From NCBI RefSeq assembly GCF_010993775.1, contig NZ_WOTO01000062.1, positions 1 through 54,312 on the forward strand: 54,312 bases of DNA, given 5' to 3'. The notes beneath the pieces are model-generated. The model was not told the DNA's origin. It was given only the letters and a program-made list of their open reading frames with translations, and ran no database searches. This DNA comes from Fodinicola feengrottensis. Its GTDB lineage: Bacteria > Actinomycetota > Actinomycetes > Mycobacteriales > HKI-0501. Below, one piece after another: positions 37,349-46,549 of this stretch. A program made the translations under genes and the position numbers. How positions within the stretch are numbered: position 1 is the stretch's first letter; every line of letters starts with the position of its first letter.

Positions 37349-38695
37349 ATGCGCAGGCGTTCGCTCCCACTAATCGCGGCCGCACTGCTGGTGGCCGGCT
37401 TGTTGATCGCCACTCCCGCCCAGGCGGCCACCGGGCCGGCACTGTCCGCTTCGACACTGTCCGCGATGACCTTGACAGACAACGGCAGTTTCCCCGTGGT
37501 GACTGGACAACGCAACGCCGTGGAGGCAGCGGGCGCGCCGCTTACGGTGGTGCGGCTGAACACGATCATCGCCGGCGGCTACGACACCCGGGCGATCTGC
37601 CATCCGACCGACCTGCGGGTCACCGCGAGCGTGGCCGGTTTCTGTTGGACCACCACCGACGACAGCACCACGACCTGGTATCCGCAGGGCATCACCGGCA
37701 GCGGCGACGGCGTCAACGGCTCGGTGCTCTACCCGCCCTGCGATGGCTGCGCTGGACGGAAAATCGTCGCGGTGAGCTGGCACGGCACCAATGACGCGCT
37801 GGCCCGGGTCACTTTCGTCGATGTCGCCAATGGCACGTACCGGCATGTGCTTCTCGTCGAACCGGACAGCGCCTCGACGCGTTTTCACGCCGTAGAAAGC
37901 CATGCCGACGGCATCATGTGGTACGGAAACAAGCTTTTCCTGGTCAGCGGCGGAACCCGGGTCGTACGCGTCTTCGACCTGACACATTTCTGGCAGATGA
38001 GAGCACCACGTCCGGCGCGGTCGGTTGTACCGCGACGATCTGCTCGGCGGCGTATTCCGGCTTCGCGCTGCCGGAAATCGGCTACTACCAGTTCCCGGAC
38101 GCGGCGGGCTGCGAACCGTTGCGTACCAACGATCCCTCCGCGCCCACCCATCCCTGCTTCACCAGCGTCTCGCTCGACCGGTCCACCGTCCCCGACTCGC
38201 TGGTCACCAGCGAATACGACGACCAGGGTCCACAGGGCCGCATCCTGCGCTGGCCCCTGGACGCCAGCACAGCACAGCTCAAACCCGGAGCGGACGGGCT
38301 CGTACGCCCCAGTCAAGGCTGGACTTCGCCCGTCTTCCGTATGCAGGGAGCCGTTTTCACCGGCGGCCACGGCATTATCTCAGGCCTGTGCCCCAACGGC
38401 GAGCCACCAGTCAGCAACATGCCGGCCGGCCCCAACAACGAGGCCGTCTACCACGGTTTCGCCAAGGCCTGCCTACATAAGGCGACTATCTCCGCGGCGG
38501 GACCCCCTCGACGTGCACTATTGGACGACGGCGCCCCTGAATTCGGAAAATGTCAGCTACTGGCCATCGAGCGGCGAGCTCTGGCTGCTCAACGAATTCC
38601 GCGGCTCCACCGACACATACGTGAATCCGCCCAAGGCGTACCCCGGCGACCGCCTCGTCCTCGCCCTGCACTGCCCCGCCCTCATCTGCTCCTAG
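37349..38695 (+). CDS. Secreted protein of unknown function (at least two frameshifts)
   Basis: About 450 residues. The signal peptide is MRRRSLPLIAAALLVAGLLIATPAQAA. The mature protein is rich in Trp, Tyr and Gly with paired Cys (ICHPTDL, GFCWTTTD, YPPCDGC) and strand-like repeats, suggesting a beta-propeller. The frame leaves near 37998 and returns near 38480-38510, recovering LDVHYWTTAPLNSENVSYW. I do not recognise the family. Similar secreted proteins of about this size occur in streptomycetes without known function. Confidence 0.65.
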   Translation: MRRRSLPLIAAALLVAGLLIATPAQAATGPALSASTLSAMTLTDNGSFPVVTGQRNAVEAAGAPLTVVRLNTIIAGGYDTRAICHPTDLRVTASVAGFCWTTTDDSTTTWYPQGITGSGDGVNGSVLYPPCDGCAGRKIVAVSWHGTNDALARVTFVDVANGTYRHVLLVEPDSASTRFHAVESHADGIMWYGNKLFLVSGGTRVVRVFDLTHFWQMRAPRPARSVVPRRSARRRIPASRCRKSATTSSRTRRAANRCVPTIPPRPPIPASPASRSTGPPSPTRWSPANTTTRVHRAASCAGPWTPAQHSSNPERTGSYAPVKAGLRPSSVCREPFSPAATALSQACAPTASHQSATCRPAPTTRPSTTVSPRPAYIRRLSPRRDPLDVHYWTTAPLNSENVSYWPSSGELWLLNEFRGSTDTYVNPPKAYPGDRLVLALHCPALICS

Positions 38696-38796
38696 CGCTT
38701 AAGGCCCACTTAAAAACCGTGGGCGGGCGGAAACCATAATTCTTCCTCAAATGGCCGGACATCTTTCGCAGAACACCCCAGCAAAGCCGGACAAAT

Positions 38797-38816
38797 GCCA
38801 CCCAACTTCGGGTGGC
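38797..38816. terminator. Terminator hairpin
   Basis: GCCACCC (38797-38803), loop AACTTC, GGGTGGC (38810-38816), in the 257-base gap after the secreted-protein gene. A second weaker hairpin (GCAGGA ... TCCTGC) follows near 38850. Nothing else is seen in the gap apart from GGAGG before the next ATG. Confidence 0.55.
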
Positions 38817-38952
38817 TCCCAAAAGATTTGGGGTTTCTGTTTTCCGGGTCTGGCAGGATGCCCGCAGTCCTGCATAATTCTGGCCGAACCCCGTTTCTCG
38901 CCCCACCCCAGGCATTTGGGGTCATTCCCATCTCCATCAGGAGGCGCTTTCC

Positions 38953-39884
38953 ATGCTGAGATTCAGCAGAATCGCCGTTGTCCTCGCCGTGACCGCGCTG
39001 GCGTCGGCCGGTGTCTCGGCCGCGGCTGCGGCGGCTCCCACCGGTTCGGCCGTCGTACGAGTCATGGCCAACCAGGGCAAGGCCGCCGCGTACTGGACGC
39101 CCGACCGCATGCGCCATGCGCTGCCCGGCGATCGGCTGGTCGCCGACGATGTCCGCAAGGCGCGGCAAAACGGCTCGCTGAGCCACTTGGTTGAGCGCGG
39201 ACAGCCGCAGAGCGCCCAGGCAATCGCGGCCGCTCCGAACATCGCACCGATCGCCCACATCGGCAAGGTTTTCATGACCCTGGACGGAACTGACTACGTC
39301 TGCTCCGGCAACTCGGTCACCAGTGGCAACCACGACGTGGTCGCCACCGCCGGCCACTGCGTGAAAGACGGCAGTGGCTCGTGGGTGTCGAACTTCGTCT
39401 TCGTGCCGGACTACAACAACGGCAGCGAGATCTACGGCGAGTATTCCGCACGTACGGTCGTCACCACGTCTGGCTGGGCGAATTCCGGGGATCTCAACTA
39501 CGACACCGGATTCGCGGTCATGGCCGCGAACGGCAGCGAGCACGTGAACAACGGTGTCGGCGCTTCCGGCGTGGCCTTCAACCAGTCCCGCGGCCGCGCG
39601 TACACGCTCTACGGCTACCCGGCCGCGCCGCCTTTCAACGGTGAAACCCTGCAAACCTGCAGCGGCACCGCGCGGCAGGACAGCCAGGGCAGCACGGACC
39701 AGGGCGTCAGCTGCACCATGACGGCGGCGGCTCGTCCGGCGGCCCGTGGTTCCTCGGCAGCGGCGCCAACGGCCAGCAGAACTCGATCAACAGCTTCGGC
39801 TACAACAACATCGCGAACGTGATGTGGGGCCCCTACTGGGGATCGCAGATCCAGGGCGCCTACAACACCGCCAGCGCCGCCTAA
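38953..39884 (+). CDS. Secreted trypsin-like serine protease (one frameshift)
   Basis: A chymotrypsin-fold (S1-like) endopeptidase, about 310 residues. The signal peptide is MLRFSRIAVVLAVTALASAGVSAAAAAA, with a pro-region after it. The catalytic triad is visible: His in VVATAGHCV, Asp in NYDTGFAVM, and Ser in the GGGSSGGPW motif once a one-base loss near 39722 is corrected. Corrected, the tail reads INSFGYNNIANVMWGPYWG. GGAGG precedes the ATG. It may process secreted proteins or act as a degradative enzyme. Confidence 0.82.
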
Positions 39885-39886
39885 AG

Positions 39887-40681
39887 TTACGGCTCCGGGA
39901 CCGGATTTGGTACGGCACCGCCGTATCTCCGGTCCCGGGTCGCGTAAAGCTCGCAGGCGTACCAAAGATGCCGCCGGTCGAAGTCCGGGAACAGCGTGTC
40001 CAGGAAGACCATCTCGGCGTAGACCGACTGCCAGGGCAGGAAATTGGACGTCCGCTGCTCTCCTGATGAGCGTACGAACAAATCCACGTCCGGCAGATCT
40101 GGTTCATCCAGATAGCGCGCGAAAACCGCCTCGGTGATCCGGTCCGGATTCACCCGACCGTCCCTGACGTCCCGGGCCAGCGCCGCCGCGGCATCCACGA
40201 TTTCCGCGCGACCGCCGTAATTCACGCACATGTTCAGCGTCATTTTGGTGTTGTGCCGAGTCATCTCCTCGGCGGTCTCCAGCTCGCCGATCACGCTTCG
40301 CCACAGCCGCGGCCGGCGACCGGACCAGCGCATGCGTACGCCCCGGGCATTGAGCTCATCGCGGCGGCGACGCAGCACGTTGCGGTTGAAGCCCATCAGG
40401 AAACGCACCTCGTCCGGCGAACGTTTCCAGTTCTCGGTGGAAAACGCGTACACCGACAGGCAGCCGACGCCCAGTTCCAAGCAGCCGTCGACGATGTCGA
40501 ACAGCGAGAACTCGCCCTGCTTGTGACCCTCGATCCGAGGCAACCCGCGGGCCTTGGCCCACCGGCCGTTGCCATCCATCACCAGGGCGATGTGCTTGGG
40601 CACCAAATCCGCCGGAATAGTGGGCGGGCGTACGCCAGTGGGATGTGGTTGTGGTGCTTGCAAAACTCGCGCCGTCTTCAC
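39887..40681 (-). CDS. uppS: Isoprenyl (undecaprenyl) diphosphate synthase
   Basis: A cis-prenyltransferase making the lipid carrier for cell-wall synthesis. HIALVMDGNGRWA holds the catalytic Asp. It continues with YAFSTENWKRSPDEV, FLMGFN, TLNMCVNYGGR and the C-terminal RSSGEQRTSNFLPWQSVYAEMVF. The GTG at 40681 overlaps the recO stop by four bases, giving a 264-residue protein with a short N-terminal tail. The recO-uppS coupling is common in actinobacteria. Confidence 0.94.
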   Translation of the reverse strand: MKTARVLQAPQPHPTGVRPPTIPADLVPKHIALVMDGNGRWAKARGLPRIEGHKQGEFSLFDIVDGCLELGVGCLSVYAFSTENWKRSPDEVRFLMGFNRNVLRRRRDELNARGVRMRWSGRRPRLWRSVIGELETAEEMTRHNTKMTLNMCVNYGGRAEIVDAAAALARDVRDGRVNPDRITEAVFARYLDEPDLPDVDLFVRSSGEQRTSNFLPWQSVYAEMVFLDTLFPDFDRRHLWYACELYATRDRRYGGAVPNPVPEP

Positions 40682-41403
40682 CGCTCGACCAGTTTCAACG
40701 ATCTCAGTCCCCGCTCCAGGTGCCATTGCAAATGTGCCGCGGTCAGCCCGGAGGCCTCCCGCCGCGGCGCCGGGTCACTGCCGTCCGCGCTTTCCCAGTC
40801 CCCGGACAGCAACGCGCGCATCAGCATCATGCTCGCCGGCGCCGGGCTGGCCGAGCCGGCCGGCTTGCACGTACCGCAGACCGCGCCGCCGGCCGGCACC
40901 GAGAAGGCGCGATGCTCACCCGGCAGTCCGCAGACCGCGCACTCGTGCAGCGCCGGCGCCCAGCCGGCCACCGCCATCGCACGCAGCAAGTATGCGTCCA
41001 AAACGAGCGACGACGAGTGCTCGCCGGTGGACATCGTCCGGAGCGCGCCGACGGCCAGCAGGTATTGCCGCAGCGACGGCTCGTGGTCCTCGGTGAGGCG
41101 CTCGGCGGCCTCCACGATCGCACTGGCCGCCGTGTAGCGCGGGTAGTCCGACGCCATGTCCCGCCCGTACGGCGAGATGGTCTCGACCTGACTGACCACG
41201 TGCAACGACCGGCCGGTCGCCAGCTGCACGTCGACGTGGTTGAACGGCTCCAGCCGGGCGCCGAACCGGCTGGTGGTCTTGCGGATGCCCTTGGCGACGG
41301 CTCTTACGCGACCGTTGCGCTTGGTCAGCAGCGTGACGATGCGGTCGGCCTCGCCCAGCTTGTGCAGGCGCAGGACCACCGCGTCGTCTCGATAAAGGGG
41401 CAC
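40678..41403 (-). CDS. recO: DNA repair protein RecO
   Basis: Recombination mediator in the RecFOR pathway. The 241-residue protein starts with an OB fold (MPLYRDDAVVLRLHKLGEADRIVTLLTKRNGRVRAVAKG). It has a helical domain and the zinc-binding CAVCGLPG ... GGAVCGTC. The start is GTG at 41403. It is followed immediately by uppS. Confidence 0.95.
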   Translation of the reverse strand: MPLYRDDAVVLRLHKLGEADRIVTLLTKRNGRVRAVAKGIRKTTSRFGARLEPFNHVDVQLATGRSLHVVSQVETISPYGRDMASDYPRYTAASAIVEAAERLTEDHEPSLRQYLLAVGALRTMSTGEHSSSLVLDAYLLRAMAVAGWAPALHECAVCGLPGEHRAFSVPAGGAVCGTCKPAGSASPAPASMMLMRALLSGDWESADGSDPAPRREASGLTAAHLQWHLERGLRSLKLVER

Positions 41404-41601
41404 CCGCCAATCCTGCCACTTCCGCCCACACGGTCGGCGACCTTGGGTGTCGTGGCGCTCTTTAAGATTGGGCCTTCGACAATGCTAGGAAAGCGGGCAC
41501 CAGTGCGAGAAGTGGCATCGACGGGCGCCAACGGGTGCCCCAGAGGGCACCAAGCCGTTCGGTTGATTGCAAACGACCGTCACAGTGTGTCACCGTTATC
41601 T

Positions 41602-42632
41602 ATGCGTACAGTTAACTGCATCCTCCCCCCGCACATCGTCGAGCGGCTACGCCAGCACGGCGACTCCACCATGCGCGACATCGCCACCGCGACGGCCGCC
41701 ATCGACCTGCGGATGCGCGAGGAGAACCGCCGACCGCAGCTGCGTGGCGCGCTTCCCGAGCAGCCCCACCTGCAACGCCAGATCAGCGACGCCGCCGGCA
41801 CCGAAGACCTGCCCGGCACCAAAATCCGCTCCGAGGGCGACCCGCCGGCCACCGATGAGGCCGTCAACGACGCGTACGACAAACTCGGGTCGGTTTTCAA
41901 GTACTACCTGGACGTACACAGCCGAAACGCTATCGACGGCGCCGGCGGCCCACTGCTGGCTACCGTGCATTACAGCCCAAAAATACGACAACGCGTTCTG
42001 GGATGGCACCCAGATGGTGTTCGGCGACGGCGACGGCAGCATTTTCGTCGGCTTCACCAAATCCCTGGACGTGATCGGCCACGAGCTCACCCACGGCGTT
42101 TCCGCCGAGGAAGCGAAGGGCCTGGAATACCACGATCAACCGGGTGCGCTGAACGAGTCGATCTCCGATGTTTTCGGCTCCATGGTGAAGCAATACGCCC
42201 TCGGTCAGGACGCGACACAGGCCGACTGGTTGATCGGCAACGACATCCTCGGCCCGGACTTTCACGGCGTCGCACTGCGCTCGATGGCCGCACCCGGCAC
42301 CGCGTACGACGACCCACAGCTCGGCAAAGACCCGCAGCCGGCGACCATGGCGCAGTATGTCCAGACCCAGAACGACAACGGTGGCGTACACATCAACTCG
42401 GGTATCCCCAACAAGGCATTCCACGACGCCGCGGTCGCACTTGGCGGCAATGCCTGGGAAACCGCCGGCAAGGTCTGGTATGCCGCACTGCTCGACGCAG
42501 ATGGACGGCACCCTCGACTTCGCCACCTTCGCCGCCGTGACCGTACGAATCGCCGGCACCCTCCCCGACGGCCCACGCCTCACTGCCGCGATCACCGAGG
42601 CATGGAAGGGCGTCGGAGTCTCAGTGGCGTGA
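41602..42632 (+). CDS. M4-family metalloprotease, protealysin type (two frameshifts)
   Basis: A zinc protease of about 343 residues without a signal peptide. It has the short protealysin-type propeptide containing ILPPHIVERL. The catalytic part has VIGHELTHGVSAEE, with two zinc His and the catalytic Glu. GALNESISDVFG supplies the third zinc ligand, and GGVHINSGIPN the transition-state His. Indels near 41975 and 42500 break it. The last 150 bases recur at 46394-46549. The stop codon is immediately followed by an Rhs fragment on the other strand. Confidence 0.83.
42480..42632 (+). repeat. Duplicated 3' end of the M4 protease gene, left copy
   Basis: About 153 bases, roughly 90% identical to 46394-46549 in the same orientation, encoding QMDGTLDFATFAAVT ... 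EAWKGVGVSVA and the stop. The two copies bracket a 3.8-kb block of toxin modules. Confidence 0.88.
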
Positions 42633-42959
42633 TCAATACTGACCCGCCGTAGACTTCGCTTGCTCCGCGACGAGCTCAACTTGCCCAGCAGTTAAGCGGC
42701 GAAGATCCCAGAGCAGGTCAGCGTCATAACCAAATGACGTGGTGGTTGACGAAGAGTCGGTGACCAGCTGGACTTCTTGGGTCACCACGCCACTCGCGTC
42801 GCGGGTGAATGTCGACGTGTGATTTCGAGCGTCCGTCGACGACTGCAGCCGCCCGGCCGGATCGTAGGCAGCCGAAGTCGACGCGAGCACCGTGCGGCCG
42901 TCGGTATCCAGCTGATTGACCTGCAGCGGATCACCAAGGAGGTCGTAACTGGTGGCCAC
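42633..42959 (-). pseudogene. Rhs/YD-repeat core fragment
   Basis: About 108 codons with typical YD-repeat pieces: SYDLLGDPLQVNQLDTDGRT, AAYDPAGRLQSSTDARNHTS and FGYDADLLWDL. The frame is closed by a TAG a few codons upstream of 42959, so it cannot be the end of a longer protein. It is a displaced fragment of an Rhs gene, ending exactly one base after the M4 protease stop. Confidence 0.75.
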
Positions 42960-43368
42960 GAGTGAGTACTACGGATCATTGAGGGCGCCAGCAATTCTGC
43001 ACCATCCGCAGCTACCTTGCGACCGCAACGACACACAGCTAGCACTACATCGATGCCATCATCCAACTCGCCGAAGGCAGACCTTGGCTGCCAAAATCCA
43101 CCTGACCAGTTGTCTTTTGGCTACCGGCATCCTGAGGTCGGTAGATCCCTCAAGGCGGCCCAAATCAAAAAGGCTATCGCGTCAGCTGCGGAGAGAAATG
43201 ACCCGGCTCACCGGGTGCAAATTTCGGCACTCGCCCGCACCAAAGTCGGGTGTCCGCGAAAGGCGGGGCGGCACCAGAGCCCACCAAGGCGCGCGCTTTC
43301 CCACATTTCTTACTGCAAGTCATCTGAAACCGACACCGAGCGCAGACGGCCGTTATTCTAGACTTCGG
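42960..43368. other. Intergenic stretch with no recognisable gene
   Basis: A 409-base lower-GC stretch between the Rhs fragment and the immunity gene. Plus-strand frames give pieces such as RSLKAAQIKKAIASAAERND without a family match or ribosome binding site. It may be eroded remains of a toxin/immunity pair or mobile DNA. I can support no gene here. Confidence 0.5.
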
Positions 43369-43677
43369 TCAGTCACCGAGAAACCAGAGGAACTTATGCG
43401 GTCGCTTGTCACCCAGCTCGCAAAGTCTTGAGATCTCCAAGAGGAACTCCACTGCCCCAGGTTTAACGCGTTCATCTGTCCGACATACATCAATCTCGGC
43501 CCGCAGTGCTCGCATTTGCGATCTGTTGAATATCGTATTTCCATAAGGGTCAATATGCCCGATCATTGGAAATTCGCCAGGAGGAAGATATGGCACCACC
43601 CAACCAAGTGCGGGATCCGAAGCAACCATCTCAATCAGGTTCTCGCGTTCGTCACGAAGGCTAACAAGCATTGCCAT
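43369..43677 (-). CDS. Candidate immunity protein G
   Basis: A 102-residue acidic soluble protein (MAMLVSLRDERENLIEMV ... PHKFLWFLGD). Its ATG shares an A with the stop of the toxin G gene (TAATG), the tight coupling seen for toxin/immunity pairs. The family is not recognised. By position it should neutralise the C-terminal domain of the preceding gene. Confidence 0.65.
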   Translation of the reverse strand: MAMLVSLRDERENLIEMVASDPALGWVVPYLPPGEFPMIGHIDPYGNTIFNRSQMRALRAEIDVCRTDERVKPGAVEFLLEISRLCELGDKRPHKFLWFLGD

Positions 43678-44641
43678 TAGCCACGCTCCGGCAGGCCTGG
43701 ATGCGTCGTAATGAGATCTCCATTCCATCTGTTCCGAATGACAGTGTAAACCTGTGTGGAATCGCCGTTTGGATGACGTCCTACATCGGTTCCGGCGTTG
43801 ATGATGAACTCAACAGTTCCACCTCCGCGTTCATCTTGGATTCGACCAGTCAAGCCTCTCGTTTGATCGGCCATCGCACCGATATCTGTGCCTTCGTTCC
43901 ATACCGAGTCCTTTTGGGATTGTACCGAGGCCCGTCAACTGTATGCCGCTCTGTTGCATGATCAATGCCGTCGGCATCCTGAAGTTCCTCCCAGGCATCA
44001 CCGGGGCCACGACTGTCCGTTACTCCACAGTTATGGACGAGGACCGCCGCAGGTCCGGCAAGGACATAGTACGTATGAAGGTCGGGGATGGTGAGGTCGT
44101 AGGTGGTGGTGTGCGTGTCGCGGTACAGGCGTGCTGCTAGCACGACCGCCGTACGGCCGTCGGGCTGCTGGAGGCGGTCACCAGCGTGGAGGGCGCCGGC
44201 TTCGACGAAGGCAGACTGGGTGATGTCGTAGAACGGGTGATGGGCCGTCGTCGTGACCGTGCCGACAGACGCCCGGTGACCCGAGCGGTCAAGAGACCCG
44301 ATCGTGAGGTTGACGAAGTCGTAGTCGGTCTTGGTGACGATGACCGTCCCGACCGCGTGCGCTTGCGTCTTCCCGTCACCACCAGGCACGGCGTCCGCGA
44401 TCTTGTCGCCGACTGCCACCTTGCTGATCGGCTTATGGGAGCCATCGGCCATCAATACGAGGGTCGTGCCGACGAAACTGTGGCAAGGGGGTGCCGCCTC
44501 GGCGGAACCGCCGCGGCCACCGCGGGACATGAACGCCTTGCCGACTCCAGCCAGAGCCGCAGCCGGACCCGGAATCGCTCTCGGCCCCGCCATTTCTAAA
44601 GAGCGGACAAGGCAGATTTTCGAACCTTGCGGCGCCACCAT
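43677..44641 (-). CDS. Hint-domain toxin module G (one frameshift, 5' truncated)
   Basis: A displaced 3' piece of an Rhs-type toxin gene. After a short Ala/Gly linker (AALAGVGKAFMSRGGRGG), an intact Hint domain runs from CHSFVGTTLVLMADGS (44485) to VLVHNC (44027). The toxin tip follows: GPGDAWEELQDADGIDHATERH, TRYGTKAQISVRWPIKRE, then after a lost base near 43855 TVEFIINAGTDVGRH and YTVIRNRWNGDLITTHPG. The H...ERH and TVI ... NGDL pattern recalls BECR-fold RNase toxins, but I cannot assign a family. No Rhs core and no clear start codon signal precede it. Confidence 0.7.
44027..44485 (-). repeat. Hint-domain DNA copy 5 (module G)
   Basis: Encodes a full-length intein-like Hint domain of 153 codons with Cys1 and a C-terminal HN-Cys. 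Nucleotide identity to copy 1 (52621-53079) is very high across the whole length. Confidence 0.9.
44565..44631. repeat. About 67-bp repeat, first copy
   Basis: Shares roughly 80-85% identity with 47460-47529 in the same orientation, including GGAATCGCTCTC and GCCATTTCTAA. It lies upstream (minus-strand sense) of Hint copy 5, where a recombination junction is expected. Confidence 0.7.
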
Positions 44642-44763
44642 CCACTCACGTTGCCGTCAACTACTGCCGTGAACCACCGCAGAGCCCCGCCCAGGACACA
44701 GGTGATGGGCTTCGAATTTGCTACAGCGATCCGCAGCGAGGGCTGCAGGTCAGAAAGGCGAGG

Positions 44764-44905
44764 CTACACCTCGTCCTCCAGCCAACGTCCGAATGGAGCA
44801 ACCTCCAAAAGTTCGGAATTGACCGCCTTCAACCGGCCCACATGGAGTCCATACGAGGGCTTCTACAGCGCCACCTTATCGCCGGATTGCTTGTCACCAA
44901 CCAAA
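44764..44905 (-). pseudogene. Remnant of a small ORF, possibly an old immunity gene
   Basis: Directly after immunity gene F a frame reads LVGDKQSGDKVAL, a TAG, then KPSYGLHVGRLKAVNSELLEVAPFGRWLEDEV and a stop. The C-terminal part looks like a natural protein end, but the in-frame TAG and lack of a start leave it broken. The rest of the 44642-44905 gap holds nothing I recognise except the 67-bp repeat boundary. Confidence 0.4.
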
Positions 44906-45291
44906 CTATGGTGCAGGCGAGACCGGATTCAATACGATGATTATTTCAGCAGGCTCGTCAGGGTCATCCCCGTAGAGGTCGACCTTGTGGACGTTCCCAT
45001 TGACTGGAAGCTCAAGTCGAATCTCGCCATTAGGATCATAGATTGCGATGTTTTCCGTCGAGAGCCGCATCGTTCCCGAGAAAAGCAAATTCGCACCTTC
45101 AGGGACGTACGGCCCACTGATACAAATAACGGTCACATATCCAGTGGCCGCAGGGACGACCGATACGTACAGCGAGTCAGTGCCGGCGTGGACTGACTCC
45201 TGCCCTGGATCCCACGAATCATGAGAATCTACACTGTCCGAAGAAGCGACGACCAGCAGTCCATGAGCGAACCGCGCAAGCCCACCGCCAT
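44906..45291 (-). CDS. Candidate immunity protein F
   Basis: About 127 residues, acidic and beta-rich (SLYVSVVPAATGYVTVICISGPYVPEG, RLELPVNGNVHKVDLYGDDPDEPAEIIIVL). ATG 45291 starts six bases after the toxin F stop; one missing base near 45280 is needed to join it to the main frame. The family is not recognised. An acidic beta-sheet protein is a reasonable nuclease inhibitor, but this is inference. Confidence 0.55.
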
Positions 45292-45296
45292 AAACT

Positions 45297-46340
45297 CTAT
45301 CCTCCGCCACTGAACTTAGAGACTGGAAACTCAGCATACCATCCTCGAAGAATTGCGTTAACAATGCCACCTTGTTTGCGCGAGCATACGCTACAGTGCG
45401 GGTAAAGAGTCCATGGTCCATTCGGGTTAAGCTTGTTGGCAGGGTTGTGATCGCCCGTCCAATGTCCATCCTTGTACCCTGAATTGTCAGAGCGCGGCAC
45501 GCGGTACAGCCGTTTCGGTCGCCAAACTCGTTAATCATTTGTTGTTCATGCGGCAGGACCTTGTCGCCACGTTCCGCCGCGACACCTTCTGCTACTTGCC
45601 CGGTCAGGGGAGGCCCAAGCGTTAGCTTACAAAGATTGTCTTCGTCGACATTATGGACAAGCACAGGGAGCAAGCCGGCCGATACATAGTACGTGTGGAG
45701 GTCGGGGATGGTGAGGTCGTACGTCGTTGTATGCGTGTCGCGGTACGGCCGTACTGATAGCACCACCGCGGTACGACCGTCGGGTCGCTGGAGGCGGTCA
45801 CCAACGTGGAGGGCGCCGGCTTCGACGAACGCGGCCTGCGTGAGGTCGTAGAACGGGTGATGAGTCGTAGTCGTGACCGAGCCGACAGATGCCGGGTGAC
45901 CCGCGTGATCGAGAGAGCCGATGGTGAGGTTGACGAAGTCGTAGTCGGTCTTGGTGACAATGACCGTGCCGACTGCGTGCGCCTGCGTCTCCTGTCGCCA
46001 CCTGGAACAGAGTTCGCGATCTTGTCGCCGACGTGCATCTTGCCGATGGGCTTGCTGGACCCGTCCGCCATCAACACCAAAGTGCTACCAACGAAACTGT
46101 GCAAAGTACACGAAGGCGACTCTTCATCACCGCCAGAAGGTGCAGACTCCTCAGACGGAGCCGACGGCCCGGCGCGGGCATCCCTGAACGACTTACGACC
46201 ACCCGACACCGCACCGACCGCCGCGCCCAGAGCCACCCAACCCCGACGTGCCTCATTCGCATCGAATCCACAATCTCAACAATGTCCAGATTCTGGGCGG
46301 CGAGCCCGCGCAACTCGGCGATCCAGCCTTCATCTTCCAT
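45297..46340 (-). CDS. Stand-alone Hint-nuclease toxin F (three frameshifts)
   Basis: Unlike the other modules this gene has its own start: ATG 46340 with GGAGG seven bases upstream. A short N-terminal domain (MEDEGWIAELRGLAAQNLDIV) and a hydrophobic Gly/Ala segment (GWVALGAAVGAVSGG) precede the Hint domain. The Hint copy has Leu in place of catalytic Cys1 (TLHSFVG) and ends HNV instead of HNC. The tip is a zinc-ribbon/HNH-like nuclease: CTACRA, GHWTGDHNPANKLNPNG, YPHCSVCSRKQGG. Frame jumps lie near 46245, 46005 and 45480. About 345 codons in all. Confidence 0.7.
45650..46104 (-). repeat. Hint-domain DNA copy 4 (module F)
   Basis: Homologous to the other Hint copies but the most diverged. 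Cys1 is Leu and the residue after the terminal Asn is Val. The histidine of the TTTTHHPFYD motif is kept. Confidence 0.85.
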
Positions 46341-46393
46341 TACGGCCTCCTGAATTCAGCGGACACCGCCGAATATCCTCCATCATCAAACGG

Positions 46394-46549
46394 CATGCCG
46401 CACCGCTCGACGACCAGATGGACGGCACCCTCGACTTCGCCACCTTCGCCTCGGTGACCGAACGAGTCGCCGGCACACTCCCGGACGGCCCGCGCCTCGC
46501 CGCCGCGATCACCGAGGCATGGAAGGGCCTCAGAGTCTCAGTGGCGTGA
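46394..46549 (+). pseudogene. Detached 3' end of an M4 protease gene
   Basis: Encodes QMDGTLDFATFASVTERVAGTLPDGP ... EAWKGLRVSVA and stop, about 90% identical at DNA level to the end of the M4 gene at 42480-42632, without the rest of the gene. Its stop overlaps the stop of the convergent hydrolase by 12 bases. This is probably the original M4/hydrolase junction. Confidence 0.85.

Noticed and set aside
41404..41601. Regulatory element between recO and the M4 protease gene
   Set aside because: No clear palindrome or promoter pair could be picked out in the 198 bases.
44027..44485. True splicing intein in a host protein
   Set aside because: The domain sits at the junction between the Rhs linker and the toxin tip, with no C-terminal host extein family. 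It lacks an endonuclease. This is the Hint processing domain of polymorphic toxins.
43888..46236. Plus-strand open frames with repeated MEGAGFDEGRLGDVVE-like peptides
   Set aside because: They are mirror frames of the Hint-domain repeats on the minus strand, so they recur only because the Hint DNA recurs.
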